In this document: in pieces, positions 25,725-33,538 of the stretch
How the letters are laid out: each line of letters starts with the position of its first letter
Position numbering within the stretch: the stretch's first letter is position 1
Assembly: GCA_026388155.1 (NCBI GenBank)
Contig: JAPLKI010000010.1
Location: 124,001-188,000, forward strand
DNA from: Elusimicrobiota bacterium
GTDB lineage: Bacteria > Elusimicrobiota > Elusimicrobia > Elusimicrobiales > UBA9959
DNA: 64,000 nucleotides
Reading direction: 5' to 3'
Made by a program: the position numbers and the translations under genes
The notes under the pieces: model-generated
What the model was told of the DNA's origin: nothing
Databases searched by the model: none
The model's input: the letters and a program-made list of their open reading frames with translations, nothing else

Positions 25725-26879
25725 ATGACTATGGAAAAAGAAATACTTGTGACGTGCGTGCCGGTTGAAATGCTGGAACGGCTTAAGAAGCTTGCCAAAA
25801 AGCTGTGGGATGAGAGTAATCCGGTATCCGTGCGCCTGAACGTCATTTTAGATGAGTTCGAGCAGGAAACCAGGGTTTTGGATAATTTAGCGCAGGAGTA
25901 TGAGGCTGATTATTCCATGCGGCATGAATTCGCGAAAAAAGAATATGAGGAAAAAATCGCCAGGATGGGGCGCGAGACCCATGAACTTAAAACCCGACTG
26001 GCCGGCCTTAAGAAGGAAGGCGAAGCGGATCGCGCGAAGATGGCCAAACTAAACTCGGTTCTAAGGAGCAAAGAGGCGGAGATAGACGCGATAAAGATTT
26101 CAGTTTCGGAAGACGAGGGCCGGCTGAATTCAAAATTTATCATAAAAATGCAGGAGCTGTACGATAAAGTGAACAAGAAGGAGCTTGAGATACTCGCGCG
26201 CTGGGAGGAAAAAAACCGGGACCTTGAAACTAAATTGCAGACTGCCGGAAGCGAAGCCGCTGAGCGGCTAAAGCAGTTAAAACTCAGGGCTAAGGCGCTG
26301 GAAGAAGATTTTAAGATGAGAAAGGCGAAGCTGAGCAAGACTTTCGGCACGGCGAGACTGGAGCTGGACGCCAAGGAAAAGGCAATAAGCGCCAGGGAGG
26401 AAAAGCTGGGTTCATCGGAGATCAAAGCTCAGCTGTCAGATCTTGAAAAAAAATGCGATGAGTACAGAGAAAAAATAGCCGAACTGACCTCGGCTCTGAG
26501 GCGCAAAGACGAGGAGATAGACGCTTTAAAGGTTTCCGCTTTGGAAAGCGAAGGACAGTCAAATTCAAAATTTGCCGCAAAAATGCAGGAGCTTTACGAT
26601 AAGGTAAATAAGAAAGACCTTGAAATGCATGCGCGCTGGGAGGAGAAAAACCGCGAACTTGAAACCAAATCACAGGCCGCCGAAAACGAATACGCAGCGC
26701 GGCTGAAACAGTTGAAACTGAGGGGGAAGCTGCTTGAAGAAGATTTTAACATGAGAAAAGCCGAGCTTATTCAAACTTCCGAACGTATGCAGATTGAACT
26801 GGACGCCGGTAAAAAGGAAATAAGTGCGAGGGAACAAAAGTTGAATTCATCCAGGAAGAAGCCCGGGTCCGAGAAATGA
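25725..26879 (+). CDS. Second coiled-coil protein with tandem internal repeats
   Basis: 384 residues (alternative ATG at 25731). The N-terminus LVTCVPVEMLERLKKLAKKLWDE is amphipathic. The rest consists of two homologous halves, each carrying the block MQELYDKVNKK-LE, ARWEEKNR-LETK and RLKQLKLR-K-LEEDF-MRKA (about residues 145-225 and 285-365). Helical and highly charged, without membrane segments. Separated from the 1079-residue protein by 25 bp and surely co-transcribed, so a heteromeric filament or scaffold is a reasonable inference. No family recognised. Confidence 0.75.
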   Translation: MTMEKEILVTCVPVEMLERLKKLAKKLWDESNPVSVRLNVILDEFEQETRVLDNLAQEYEADYSMRHEFAKKEYEEKIARMGRETHELKTRLAGLKKEGEADRAKMAKLNSVLRSKEAEIDAIKISVSEDEGRLNSKFIIKMQELYDKVNKKELEILARWEEKNRDLETKLQTAGSEAAERLKQLKLRAKALEEDFKMRKAKLSKTFGTARLELDAKEKAISAREEKLGSSEIKAQLSDLEKKCDEYREKIAELTSALRRKDEEIDALKVSALESEGQSNSKFAAKMQELYDKVNKKDLEMHARWEEKNRELETKSQAAENEYAARLKQLKLRGKLLEEDFNMRKAELIQTSERMQIELDAGKKEISAREQKLNSSRKKPGSEK

Positions 26880-26973
26880 GGTAATAGGGGAAGTAACCGG
26901 TAAAGTAAAAGGTAAGCGGTAAATTAAAAAATTTGCGCTATCCGGTATATTGCGTTTTGCGCTATTTGCTATT
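26880..26973. repeat. Degenerate word spacer (GGTAAAGTAAAAGG / GCGCTATTTGC)
   Basis: Left side repeats GGTAA/AGTAA words; right side repeats TTGCGCTAT and GCGTTTTGCGCTATTTGC. Arms pair poorly with each other, so this looks like two unrelated half-elements. Confidence 0.4.
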
Positions 26974-27084
26974 ATGACTGAAAACGGCGAACTGAAAGAT
27001 TTGCGGGAACGCCTTAAAGGGGAGGTCCACTCCCTGGCGCTGGACTCCTCCGCCGGCTGTTTGGCGGAGGCGGGCAGTCTATAA
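26974..27084 (+). CDS. Possible 36-residue leader peptide or gene remnant
   Basis: ATG at 26974, product MTENGELKDLRERLKGEV followed by a Cys-containing tail, stop at 27084, 15 bp before the methyltransferase ATG. There is no Shine-Dalgarno. It may be an upstream leader, a decayed gene start, or chance. Confidence 0.25.
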   Translation: MTENGELKDLRERLKGEVHSLALDSSAGCLAEAGSL

Positions 27085-27099
27085 ACCTCAGTAGTTACT

Positions 27100-27837
27100 A
27101 TGAATCCATATATTTCCGCGGCTTTAGCCGAAATGGACAAGGTGGTGATTTCAAAACTTGAATATCCCGGACCTTGGGCGCTGGACCCGGCCTCCTGTTG
27201 TTTTTTAGCCGCTTTCATCCGCGCCGCCGGTTTCCGCAAAGTGCTTGAATTCGGCTCAGGCTTTTCTTCCCTTATGATAGCCCGTGAAATAGGCGCTTTT
27301 GAGGGCAACTATCTGCTTTCCATCGACGACTCCAAATACTATTCGGACATTGCGCGGGAAAGTTTTGAAAATTCCGGCGCGCAGGCCCGCGTGGAATTCC
27401 GCGTGGCGCGGCTTAGGCCGAAATTTTACGGTTCGCGGCTGCTGCTTTCTTACCGCCTGCCTAAAGGCCTGCTTGAGGCCCTGGGGCCTTTTGACCTGGT
27501 CCTGATAGACGCGCCGTATAACGGCTGCGGGCGCGAGGCCGTTTTTTATGACGCTTTCCCGGCTGTCAGTCCCGGCGGATATATAATACTTGACGATGCC
27601 AACAGAGAAGGTATGGAAAAGGCGAATGTGCGCAGCTGGCGGACCGCTTATGGGAGCGCCATAAGGCCGGTTCTGCTTGAAGGAATAGGCAATGGCCTTA
27701 ATGTGATCGAGAAATTTGAGGATACGCGCCCCGCGCCCCTTCCGCTTGCAGAGTCGTTTTTAACCTCCCTTAAAACCCTGCGCAACATGGGCCGTCTGCT
27801 GCTGAGCCGGGGAAAAGAATCAGGTAAGAACGCATAG
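27100..27837 (+). CDS. SAM-dependent methyltransferase (class I)
   Basis: 245 residues with a Rossmann methyltransferase core: motif I VLEFGSGFSSLMIAREIG (about 48-65), acidic SIDDSKYYSDIARE for the ribose hydroxyls, LVLIDAPYNG (motif IV) and GGYIILDDANREG. The 'FGSG-SS' and 'D-P-N' arrangement resembles FkbM/O-methyltransferase-like small-molecule or glycan methyltransferases. The substrate is unknown. It follows the coiled-coil pair on the same strand and ends before a hairpin shared with a convergent gene. Confidence 0.75.
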   Translation: MNPYISAALAEMDKVVISKLEYPGPWALDPASCCFLAAFIRAAGFRKVLEFGSGFSSLMIAREIGAFEGNYLLSIDDSKYYSDIARESFENSGAQARVEFRVARLRPKFYGSRLLLSYRLPKGLLEALGPFDLVLIDAPYNGCGREAVFYDAFPAVSPGGYIILDDANREGMEKANVRSWRTAYGSAIRPVLLEGIGNGLNVIEKFEDTRPAPLPLAESFLTSLKTLRNMGRLLLSRGKESGKNA

Positions 27838-27892
27838 GGTTTGGAAGTCAGAGTAGAGTGAAAAAATGAGAGATATTGGCTATAACAAGCCA

Positions 27893-27930
27893 AGGCCGGT
27901 TTATAGCCTAAAATTTCCGGCCTGTTTGTC
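27893..27930. terminator. Probable terminator between convergent genes
   Basis: AGGCCGG (27893) and CCGGCCT (27917) form a 7-bp GC stem followed by GTTTG. The T run is short, so confidence is limited. Confidence 0.45.
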
Positions 27931-27987
27931 CGCTCCGCGTTAAAACGCTCAGCGGTTTCCCCAACATTTTGGGAACAAGTGAGGGGT

Positions 27988-29124
27988 TTACTGCTTTACC
28001 AGCTTTAACACCGGTATTTCCGCGGGAGCCAGCCAGCGCATGGGCGGACCCCAGGTTCCGGCGCCGGAAGTTACATAAAAAACGCTGTCTTTAAGCCGGT
28101 ATAATCCGTAGAAGTATCTATAGAAGGCTTTTGTGAATATGTTGAACGGGAAGATCTGACCTTTGTGGGTGTGGCCGGAAAGCACAAGGTAATCGCCGGT
28201 TTCGGCCATCAGCTCGTAGTAAAGCGGCTGATGGCACATTACCACCGTAAATTTGCCGGTCTTATATTTTTCCAGCATGTTTTTCACATCGGTTTCGGAA
28301 AGATTTTCGTTGTGAATGTCGCCAAGGCCTATAAGGCGCAGGTCTTTTCCGCCAAACGGTCCGGCGGAAAGGTCGGAATAATCATTATGCAGTAATTTTA
28401 TGCCGAAAGCTTTGTAGCAGTCTATGGCCTTGTCAAGGCCGTAATAATACTCGTGATTGCCAAGCGAGCCGAATAATCCCAGCCGGCTTTTGATCTTAGC
28501 GGTCAGTTCCCCAAGGCGCTCGGGGCTGGGCAGGCCCGGGTCTATAAGGTCGCCGGTTATCAGCACCAGATCCGGGGAGGCTGCGTTTATCCTTTCCACT
28601 ACTTCCGCGAACTGGCGCAGTTTCCAGGCTGAATCTATGTGCGTGTCCGATATCTGCGCTATTTTAAAGCCTTCAAGCGCGGGCGGCAAATTTTTAACCG
28701 GCACGGTGATTTCTTTTATGTCCGGAATTTTAAAGCCGCCGTAAAAAGCCCAGGCCAGTATAAAAAACAGCGCTGCCAGAGTCAACTGTGTCAGGCGGTC
28801 GGGCGAAATAATACCGGGAGTCCGGCGCAGAGCCAGAACTGCCAGATCGGAGCAGGCAAATACAAAAGCCGCCGCCATTATTACTCCCATCCAGGCGTAA
28901 CCGAGCGTGTAGAGCGGTTCCAGTCCGGGGCTTTGGAACTGCCGCTTCAGATACATTGTAAACGGGGAGAAAAAGGCCGCCAGCAGAAAGGCGATGCGCA
29001 GACAGGCGGCGCTGGACTGGCTTAACGAGAAACTTTTGGCCAGCCAGCGGGCGGCGTAGAAGTGCAGGCCGATATAGGAGACGATGAGCGTTACAAAAAC
29101 CGGAAAGAAATGATGTTGTTTCAT
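27988..29124 (-). CDS. Membrane-anchored metallophosphoesterase, YkuE-like
   Basis: 378 residues. Four hydrophobic segments lie in the first ~140 residues (FPVFVTLIVSYIGLHFY, ACLRIAFLLAAFFSPF, AWMGVIMAAAFVFACSDL, LTLAALFFILAWAFYGG). A calcineurin-like domain follows with ISDTHID, LITGDLIDPG, GSLGNHEYYYG, VVMCHQPL and LSGHTHKGQIFP. These supply the two-metal ligands. The family hydrolyses phosphodiester or pyrophosphate bonds of lipid-linked intermediates (UDP-diacylglucosamine pyrophosphatase-like) among others. Monocistronic and convergent to the methyltransferase. Confidence 0.88.
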   Translation of the reverse strand: MKQHHFFPVFVTLIVSYIGLHFYAARWLAKSFSLSQSSAACLRIAFLLAAFFSPFTMYLKRQFQSPGLEPLYTLGYAWMGVIMAAAFVFACSDLAVLALRRTPGIISPDRLTQLTLAALFFILAWAFYGGFKIPDIKEITVPVKNLPPALEGFKIAQISDTHIDSAWKLRQFAEVVERINAASPDLVLITGDLIDPGLPSPERLGELTAKIKSRLGLFGSLGNHEYYYGLDKAIDCYKAFGIKLLHNDYSDLSAGPFGGKDLRLIGLGDIHNENLSETDVKNMLEKYKTGKFTVVMCHQPLYYELMAETGDYLVLSGHTHKGQIFPFNIFTKAFYRYFYGLYRLKDSVFYVTSGAGTWGPPMRWLAPAEIPVLKLVKQ

Positions 29125-29208
29125 GCTGCTACTTCCGTAACCGGGAAATTGCGCTTTTGTACCGTCCGCGCATCAATGAAAGACAGCAGCAGCAGCGATT
29201 TTCGGGTT

Positions 29209-29483
29209 ACTGAGCCACTCGTAAGTAATGTCCCCGTTGGAGGCTTGAATTTGAGATGAATGCGAGGCGCAACGAATGAGCATACCGGGGGTCTGTGAGT
29301 GAGGAGCAACGAAGCAGTCGCTCAAAGGCAAGCCTCCCTTTCCCTTTGGGAAAGGGCCGGGCGCTTTTGGGCTGCAACTGCGTCACTCGTCACTTACATA
29401 GCCCCGCTATGCGCGCTCCGCGTTCCTTGTTTCGCTCCAAAATCGTCCCGGCCAGCGCGGACTTTACTTACGAGTGGCTCAGT
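29209..29483. mobile_element. MITE-like ~275-bp inverted-repeat element, copy 2
   Basis: Terminal inverted repeats begin ACTGAGCCACTCGTAAGTAA (29209) and end with its complement at 29464-29483; about 24 of 25 bases match. Internal blocks GGCGCAACGAATGAGCAT, TGAGGAGCAACGAAGCAG, CGCTTTTGGGCTGCA and CGCTCCAAAATCG correspond to blocks of the 20097-20370 element read from the other strand. Length is within one or two bases of copy 1. No gene inside. Confidence 0.75.
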
Positions 29484-29524
29484 AGTGGACGCCACCGGCA
29501 GTTCTACCAGGATAAAAGTCCTTT

Positions 29525-29956
29525 TTACTGCTCATCCCAGTTGTTGCCTTTAACGTCCTGATGAGTGCAGTTGATCAGGGCAGTGCCCCATTCGTGTGAC
29601 GCGGTGTCGTTAACATAGAGCCAGCCGCCGGTGTCGGTTACCGAGGTTGTGCTTGAGCCGACGGTTACCTGGCGGCTTTCCGGGTGGGACGTTCTCGGCA
29701 GCTTTACTGTAGGCAGGTTCTCCAGGTACTTTCTTGCTGCGACCAGAGAGTCAAGGTTGTCGGTGGGGAAGGCCAGAGTGTCGCCGTAGTATATGCCAAG
29801 GGCGGAGCGCAGGGTGGTAAGCCCGCCTTTGGTGGCGCCTTCTTTTGACTTATCAATAAGCCCGGTAAATTTTGGAAAGGCGATAGCGACAAGTATACCG
29901 ATTATCGCAACGACTATCATCAGTTCTATAAGGGTAAAAGCGCTCTTTGTTTTCAT
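29525..29956 (-). CDS. Type IV pilin-like protein
   Basis: 143 residues. The class III signal MKTKSA|FTLIELMIVVAIIGIL has the conserved Glu at +5 but Ala instead of Gly before the cleavage site. The hydrophobic alpha-1 helix is followed by a small globular domain (GATKGGLTTLRSALGIYYGD, then a C-terminal TGGWLYVND). It fits the short pilins or major pseudopilins of Elusimicrobiota and Deltaproteobacteria. It stands alone with no pil or gsp genes nearby. It has a strong promoter about 165 bp upstream, hence a long untranslated leader, and only a weak Shine-Dalgarno (AAAGG). Confidence 0.9.
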   Translation of the reverse strand: MKTKSAFTLIELMIVVAIIGILVAIAFPKFTGLIDKSKEGATKGGLTTLRSALGIYYGDTLAFPTDNLDSLVAARKYLENLPTVKLPRTSHPESRQVTVGSSTTSVTDTGGWLYVNDTASHEWGTALINCTHQDVKGNNWDEQ

Positions 29957-30116
29957 GTTTTACAACCTTTGCCCGCCGTCGCGGGAAATTTAAGTTTCAG
30001 CGCCTGCGGGCGGTTATTTTTTCAGCTGATGTCACGGGTCCGAAGCTCGTCCTCAAAAAAGCGCGGCTGAAATAAAGAGAGCCGCTCGTTCCATTTTAAG
30101 CCCGCCTGGGACCGAC
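29957..30116 (-). promoter_or_regulatory. Long structured 5' leader of the pilin gene
   Basis: About 160 nt between the predicted start near 30116 and the ATG. On the minus strand GAGCGGCT pairs with AGCCGCGC, and GGTCC and AGGCGGG have complements GGACC and CCGCCCG further down. No riboswitch class is recognised. Confidence 0.35.
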
Positions 30117-30122
30117 TAGAAT

Positions 30123-30150
30123 ATTATATAAATATTTAAGCAGCTGTCAG
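30123..30150 (-). promoter_or_regulatory. Promoter of the pilin gene
   Basis: On the minus strand CTGACA (30150-30145), a 16-bp spacer and a perfect TATAAT (30128-30123). This is the best-matching sigma-70-type promoter in the window apart from that at 45.4 kb, in keeping with a highly expressed pilin. The rest of the 30151-30293 spacer shows nothing recognisable. Confidence 0.65.
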
Positions 30151-30293
30151 CGTCCGGCGGCGCGGTTGTCCGGGTCCGCTTTATCGGGTGTAATTCAATG
30201 CAGCGGGAAAAATCTCTGATTGCGAGGCGTAATCTAGCCCGACCCTGGCGAGAGTCATTTGAAAAAGAGCTCATAATTTAATAAATTGTATAT

Positions 30294-30405
30294 GGGGTCT
30301 GCTGAAAAAAATCAGCAGATCCCTGATTACAGCGGCCATAGAAATATTACAGAGATAATAAGTCGGCAAAAAATCACTGTAATCTCTCTTTAATTCTTGT
30401 AATCA
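30294..30405. repeat. Composite: GGTCTGCTGA hairpin plus GTAATCTCT word hairpin
   Basis: GGGGTCTGCTGA...TCAGCAGATCCC forms a hairpin at 30294-30323. It is followed by GATTACAGCGGCC and ATTACAGAGATAATA, then CACTGTAATCTCTCTTTAAT and CTTGTAATC. The same two-part arrangement occurs at 56314-56585. Confidence 0.75.
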
Positions 30406-30481
30406 TGGTTCCTGCGGCTTTTAGTGACACCGGCCTGTGGCGCTGTCAGCGGCTGAGCAGGAACTACTTACGGAGGAAACC

Positions 30482-31000
30482 ATGAGAGTGCATATAGTAG
30501 CCAGGAAACTGAAACTTACCGATACCATAAAGGATTTCATAGAGGCCAGGCTTTCAAAGCTGGGTGAATACCTTGATAACATTGTCTGGGCCCAGGCCAT
30601 AGTCAGCGTGGAAAAGAAAATACACACGGCCGAGGTCATACTCCATGCCGGGCATCAGACCATGAAAGCAAGCGCCCAATCGGACGATTTGTATTCCGCC
30701 ATAGACAAAGTGATGGCTAAAATCGAGATACAGGTGAAAAAATACAAGGAGCGCCATGCCCAGCACCGGGGGCCGGAAACCGATTACGGCGGGTTTACCA
30801 CGCTGGTCGGCCCGGAGATCCGGTTCTCAGTGGTGAAAGATGTACCCATAAAACCGCAGGGCAGGGAAGACGCCGTGGCGGAAATGGAAAAGCTGGGATA
30901 CAATTTCTGGCTTTTCCTGGACAAAGAATCAAAGCAGATGAGGGTGGTGTTCAAACGGCTTGACAGCACCTACGGCCTTTTGCAGCCAGTGAAAAAATAA
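30482..31000 (+). CDS. hpf: Long-form ribosome hibernation promoting factor
   Basis: 172 residues. The N-terminal S30AE domain (MRVHIVARKLKLTDTIKDFIEARLSKLGEYLD, ~1-100) blocks the mRNA/tRNA channel. The C-terminal dimerisation domain (SVVKDVPIKPQGREDAVAEM, FWLFLDKESKQMRVVFKR, YGLLQP) is typical of the long HPF that pairs ribosomes into 100S dimers. The ATG at 30482 is chosen for its perfect GGAGGAAACC Shine-Dalgarno. Its stop overlaps the hprK start (TAATG). Confidence 0.95.
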   Translation: MRVHIVARKLKLTDTIKDFIEARLSKLGEYLDNIVWAQAIVSVEKKIHTAEVILHAGHQTMKASAQSDDLYSAIDKVMAKIEIQVKKYKERHAQHRGPETDYGGFTTLVGPEIRFSVVKDVPIKPQGREDAVAEMEKLGYNFWLFLDKESKQMRVVFKRLDSTYGLLQPVKK

Positions 31001-31965
31001 TGGCAGAAGTCTCCAAAAGCGCCCAGAAAATATTTACCGTCAGGGAATTGCTGCAGCACAGGGGCAAGATCCTGGGGCTGGAAGTGGTCGGCGGAGCTAA
31101 AAATCTTTCCCGCAATATACCCGTAAGCGAGATAAACCGCCCGGGGCTCGCTATCGCGGGCCACATGGAACGGTTCCGCTCCGAACGCATACAGATAATA
31201 GGCCAGGGTGAATACGCCTACTGCCTGAAGGAAGACCAGCGCCGGGTGCGCTCAAACCTTCAGAAGATGTTTTCGTTCTCCGATATCCCATGCCTGATAG
31301 TTACCGGCGGCCTGCGTCCCTTGCCCGTCATAAAAGCGGCCTGCGCGCGCGCGGGCGTGCCGTTGCTTACAAGCTCCTTCGACACCTCCTCTTTTATCCG
31401 GGAACTTACCATATTCCTCGACGATAAATTGGCGGCTGTAACTTACGCGCACGGGGTGCTGGTAAATGTTTACGGTCTGGGTGTGCTTATACAGGGCGAC
31501 TCGGGCGTAGGCAAGTCGGAATGCGCGCTGGAGCTTTTAAAGAGGGGGCATGTCCTGGTAGCCGATGACGTAATAGAGATTAAAAGGCGCATCGGCTATA
31601 TGCTGGTCGGCAATTCCCCGAAAAATATTAAGCACTATATGGAAGTGCGGGGGCTCGGCATTATAGATGTGGAACTTCTGTTCGGCGTGGGCTCCATAAT
31701 GGATCAGTCCATAATAGAAATGCATGTGCATCTTGAATCTGTGGCCCCGGGAAGTCTTGCCAATTACGACCGCACGGGACTGGAGTCGCGCGAGATAACC
31801 CTGCTTGAAGTTCCCATGCCTTCATTGCGCCTGCCGGTCACGCCCGGCCGGAACCTGGCCGTGCTGATAGAGGTGGCGGCCTTGAACCAGCGACTCAAAA
31901 ACCAGGGATATTTTGTGGCAAAAAAATTCAACGAAAGTCTTATAAAGCAAATGGCCAAAAAGTGA
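31000..31965 (+). CDS. hprK: HPr kinase/phosphorylase
   Basis: Phosphorylates HPr on Ser46 with ATP or PPi and reverses this with phosphate. 321 residues. The N-terminal domain is ~1-140. Then come the P-loop GDSGVGKSECALEL (about 166), the ADDVIEIKR metal motif and the signature MEVRGLGIIDVELLFG. The substrate is in the same cluster: HPr at 35727 retains Ser46. Overlaps hpf by one base. Confidence 0.96.
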   Translation: MAEVSKSAQKIFTVRELLQHRGKILGLEVVGGAKNLSRNIPVSEINRPGLAIAGHMERFRSERIQIIGQGEYAYCLKEDQRRVRSNLQKMFSFSDIPCLIVTGGLRPLPVIKAACARAGVPLLTSSFDTSSFIRELTIFLDDKLAAVTYAHGVLVNVYGLGVLIQGDSGVGKSECALELLKRGHVLVADDVIEIKRRIGYMLVGNSPKNIKHYMEVRGLGIIDVELLFGVGSIMDQSIIEMHVHLESVAPGSLANYDRTGLESREITLLEVPMPSLRLPVTPGRNLAVLIEVAALNQRLKNQGYFVAKKFNESLIKQMAKK

Positions 31966-31972
31966 AAAAAAG

Positions 31973-32052
31973 ACTGCCATAGGCAGAAAGGTTGCCATAA
32001 ACTGTAAGGAAACTCCTGAAAAGCATACGGCATAAGGCGCATAGCCTATGGC
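31973..32052. repeat. Word hairpin (GCCATAGGC family)
   Basis: Left arm CTGCCATAGGCAGAAAGGTT and GCCATAA; apex AAGGAAACTCCT; right arm AGCATACGGCATAAGGCGCA and TAGCCTATGGC. The right arm contains an in-frame ATG (32048) of the rapZ reading frame. Confidence 0.8.
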
Positions 32053-32068
32053 GAAAAGACATAATACC

Positions 32069-32932
32069 ATGAAACAAAAGAGAGCTGACGGTAAGATCTT
32101 TATTGTTACCGGCATGTCCGGCGCGGGCAAAAGCCAGGCGCTTAAATGCTTTGAAGACTTCGGATTCTACTGCGTTGATAATTTACCCATAGGGCTGATC
32201 CCTGAATTCTCGGAATTTATAAAAACACAGAAGCATTTCCGCTTCGTGGCGCTTGGCATAGACATGCGTGAAGGGCGGTTTTTCAAGGGCTTTACCCGCT
32301 CCCTGGCCGGCCTGAGCGCGCTTGGCCTGAACTACAAGGTTATTTTTCTCGATTCCACGGATGGGGCGCTTCTTCAGAGATTTTCGGAAACCCGCCACCG
32401 CCACCCTCTGGGTAAAAATGTGGCCGCCGCGATAAAAGTGGAGCGCAAGATCCTCTGTGAGCTTAAGGGCGGGGCGAACAAAGTAATAGACACCTCAAAG
32501 CTTACCTTGGGCGAGCTGAAAGAGATACTTTCCGGAATGCTTGAGCTTAAGCGTTCAAAGGAAATGAAGCTGTCCATTATCTCTTTCGGCTATAAATACG
32601 GCCTGCCGCTTGATGCGGACCTGGTTATGGATGTGCGTTTCCTGCCCAATCCCAACTACATTCCGGCCCTGAAGACAAAAACAGGGCTGAACGCGGCGGT
32701 GTGCGATTATATCAGTCGGCGTCCGGCTTTCCGGATTTTCCTGAAACAGTATCTGGCCCAGATAAATTTTTTGCTGCCATACTATATAAAAGAAGGCAAA
32801 TCTTACCTGACCATAGCCATAGGCTGTACCGGCGGCCGCCACCGCAGCGTTTTTATAGCTGAACAGGTGGCCCGCTCACTTTCAAAAAGCGGTTTCTCGG
32901 TTTCCAAGTATCACAGGGATATCAGGAAGTAG
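32069..32932 (+). CDS. rapZ: RNase adapter / nucleotide-binding protein RapZ
   Basis: 287 residues from the ATG at 32069; an in-frame ATG at 32048 lies inside the hairpin repeat and would add seven residues. Walker A VTGMSGAGKSQALKCFEDFG, CVDNLP, the Walker B-like VIFLDS, ETRHRHPL, and the C-terminal IAIGCTGGRHRSVFIAE (the RapZ-C metabolite-sensing domain) identify it. In E. coli RapZ controls GlmS through the GlmY/GlmZ small RNAs. Here glmS is far away and no such RNA is evident, so its targets are open. It sits between hprK and the PTS genes as in many bacteria. Confidence 0.95.
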   Translation: MKQKRADGKIFIVTGMSGAGKSQALKCFEDFGFYCVDNLPIGLIPEFSEFIKTQKHFRFVALGIDMREGRFFKGFTRSLAGLSALGLNYKVIFLDSTDGALLQRFSETRHRHPLGKNVAAAIKVERKILCELKGGANKVIDTSKLTLGELKEILSGMLELKRSKEMKLSIISFGYKYGLPLDADLVMDVRFLPNPNYIPALKTKTGLNAAVCDYISRRPAFRIFLKQYLAQINFLLPYYIKEGKSYLTIAIGCTGGRHRSVFIAEQVARSLSKSGFSVSKYHRDIRK

Positions 32933-32934
32933 AA

Positions 32935-33020
32935 GCTGCCATAAGCTTTAAGCCGTACGCCATAGGCTTGCTGAGGAAACTCCAAAAAGCTTATGGCCTA
33001 AAGCATATGGCATATGGCGA
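32935..33020. repeat. Word hairpin (GCCATAAGC family)
   Basis: Left arm GCTGCCATAAGCTTTAAGCC and GTACGCCATAGGC; apex GAGGAAACTCC; right arm AGCTTATGGCCTAAAGCATA and TGGCATATGGC. Between rapZ and the EIIA gene. Confidence 0.85.
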
Positions 33021-33036
33021 TACGACCGGTTAACAT

Positions 33037-33444
33037 ATGATCAACATAGTCGTAATCACCCACGGGGAATTCGGCGCCTACCTGATAGAGGCGGCGGAAA
33101 CTATCGTGGGCGTTCAGAATGAGGGTCTGAAAAATGTTTCCATTTCCCCAAGACTGTCGCTGGAAAGGGTTAACGCCCTGATAACCGAAGCTTCCGTGGA
33201 AATGGCTTCGGGCGACGGGCTGATTTTTCTTATAGATATGCCTGGCGGCACGCCAATGAATGTGACGCTTCCCATAGTGCGTGACATACCAAAAAGCGCG
33301 GTCATCTGCGGCGTGAATATAAACATGATGACCTCCGCTTTCGCCTACCGTAAAACGCTTGAGTTCGAGGCGCTGGTGAAGAAAATAATGGAAGACGGTA
33401 AAAAAGCCATCTGTGAAGTTAAAAGCCTGTTGCTCGGAACGTGA
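33037..33444 (+). CDS. PTS mannose-family EIIA component
   Basis: 135 residues, a full mannose-family EIIA fold: VVITHGEFGAYLIEAAE with the phospho-accepting His9, LIFLIDMPGGTPMNV and VNINMMTSAF. It takes phosphate from HPr and passes it to EIIB. No Shine-Dalgarno; the upstream sequence is a hairpin arm. The cluster EIIA-EIIB-EIIC-EIID-HPr-EI is complete and co-oriented. Confidence 0.92.
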   Translation: MINIVVITHGEFGAYLIEAAETIVGVQNEGLKNVSISPRLSLERVNALITEASVEMASGDGLIFLIDMPGGTPMNVTLPIVRDIPKSAVICGVNINMMTSAFAYRKTLEFEALVKKIMEDGKKAICEVKSLLLGT

Positions 33445-33449
33445 AAAAA

Positions 33450-33532
33450 CAGGGGTTAGCGTATAGCGTAAAGGGTATCAGGGAAGGAATTTCCTACCCT
33501 AACCCCTAGTCTCTAGCCCCTAGCCGCTGCCC
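33450..33532. repeat. Word hairpin (TAGGGGTTAG family)
   Basis: Left arm AGGGGTTAGCGTATAGCGTA and AAGGG; apex GGAAGGAATTTCCTACC; right arm CTAACCCCTAGTCTCTAGCC and CCTAG. Ends seven bases before the EIIB ATG. Confidence 0.85.
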
Positions 33533-33538
33533 TTAATT

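Noticed and set aside
29295-29561. Open frames of 84-88 codons downstream of the metallophosphoesterase start
   Set aside because: They are produced by the second inverted-repeat element and read through its right terminal repeat.
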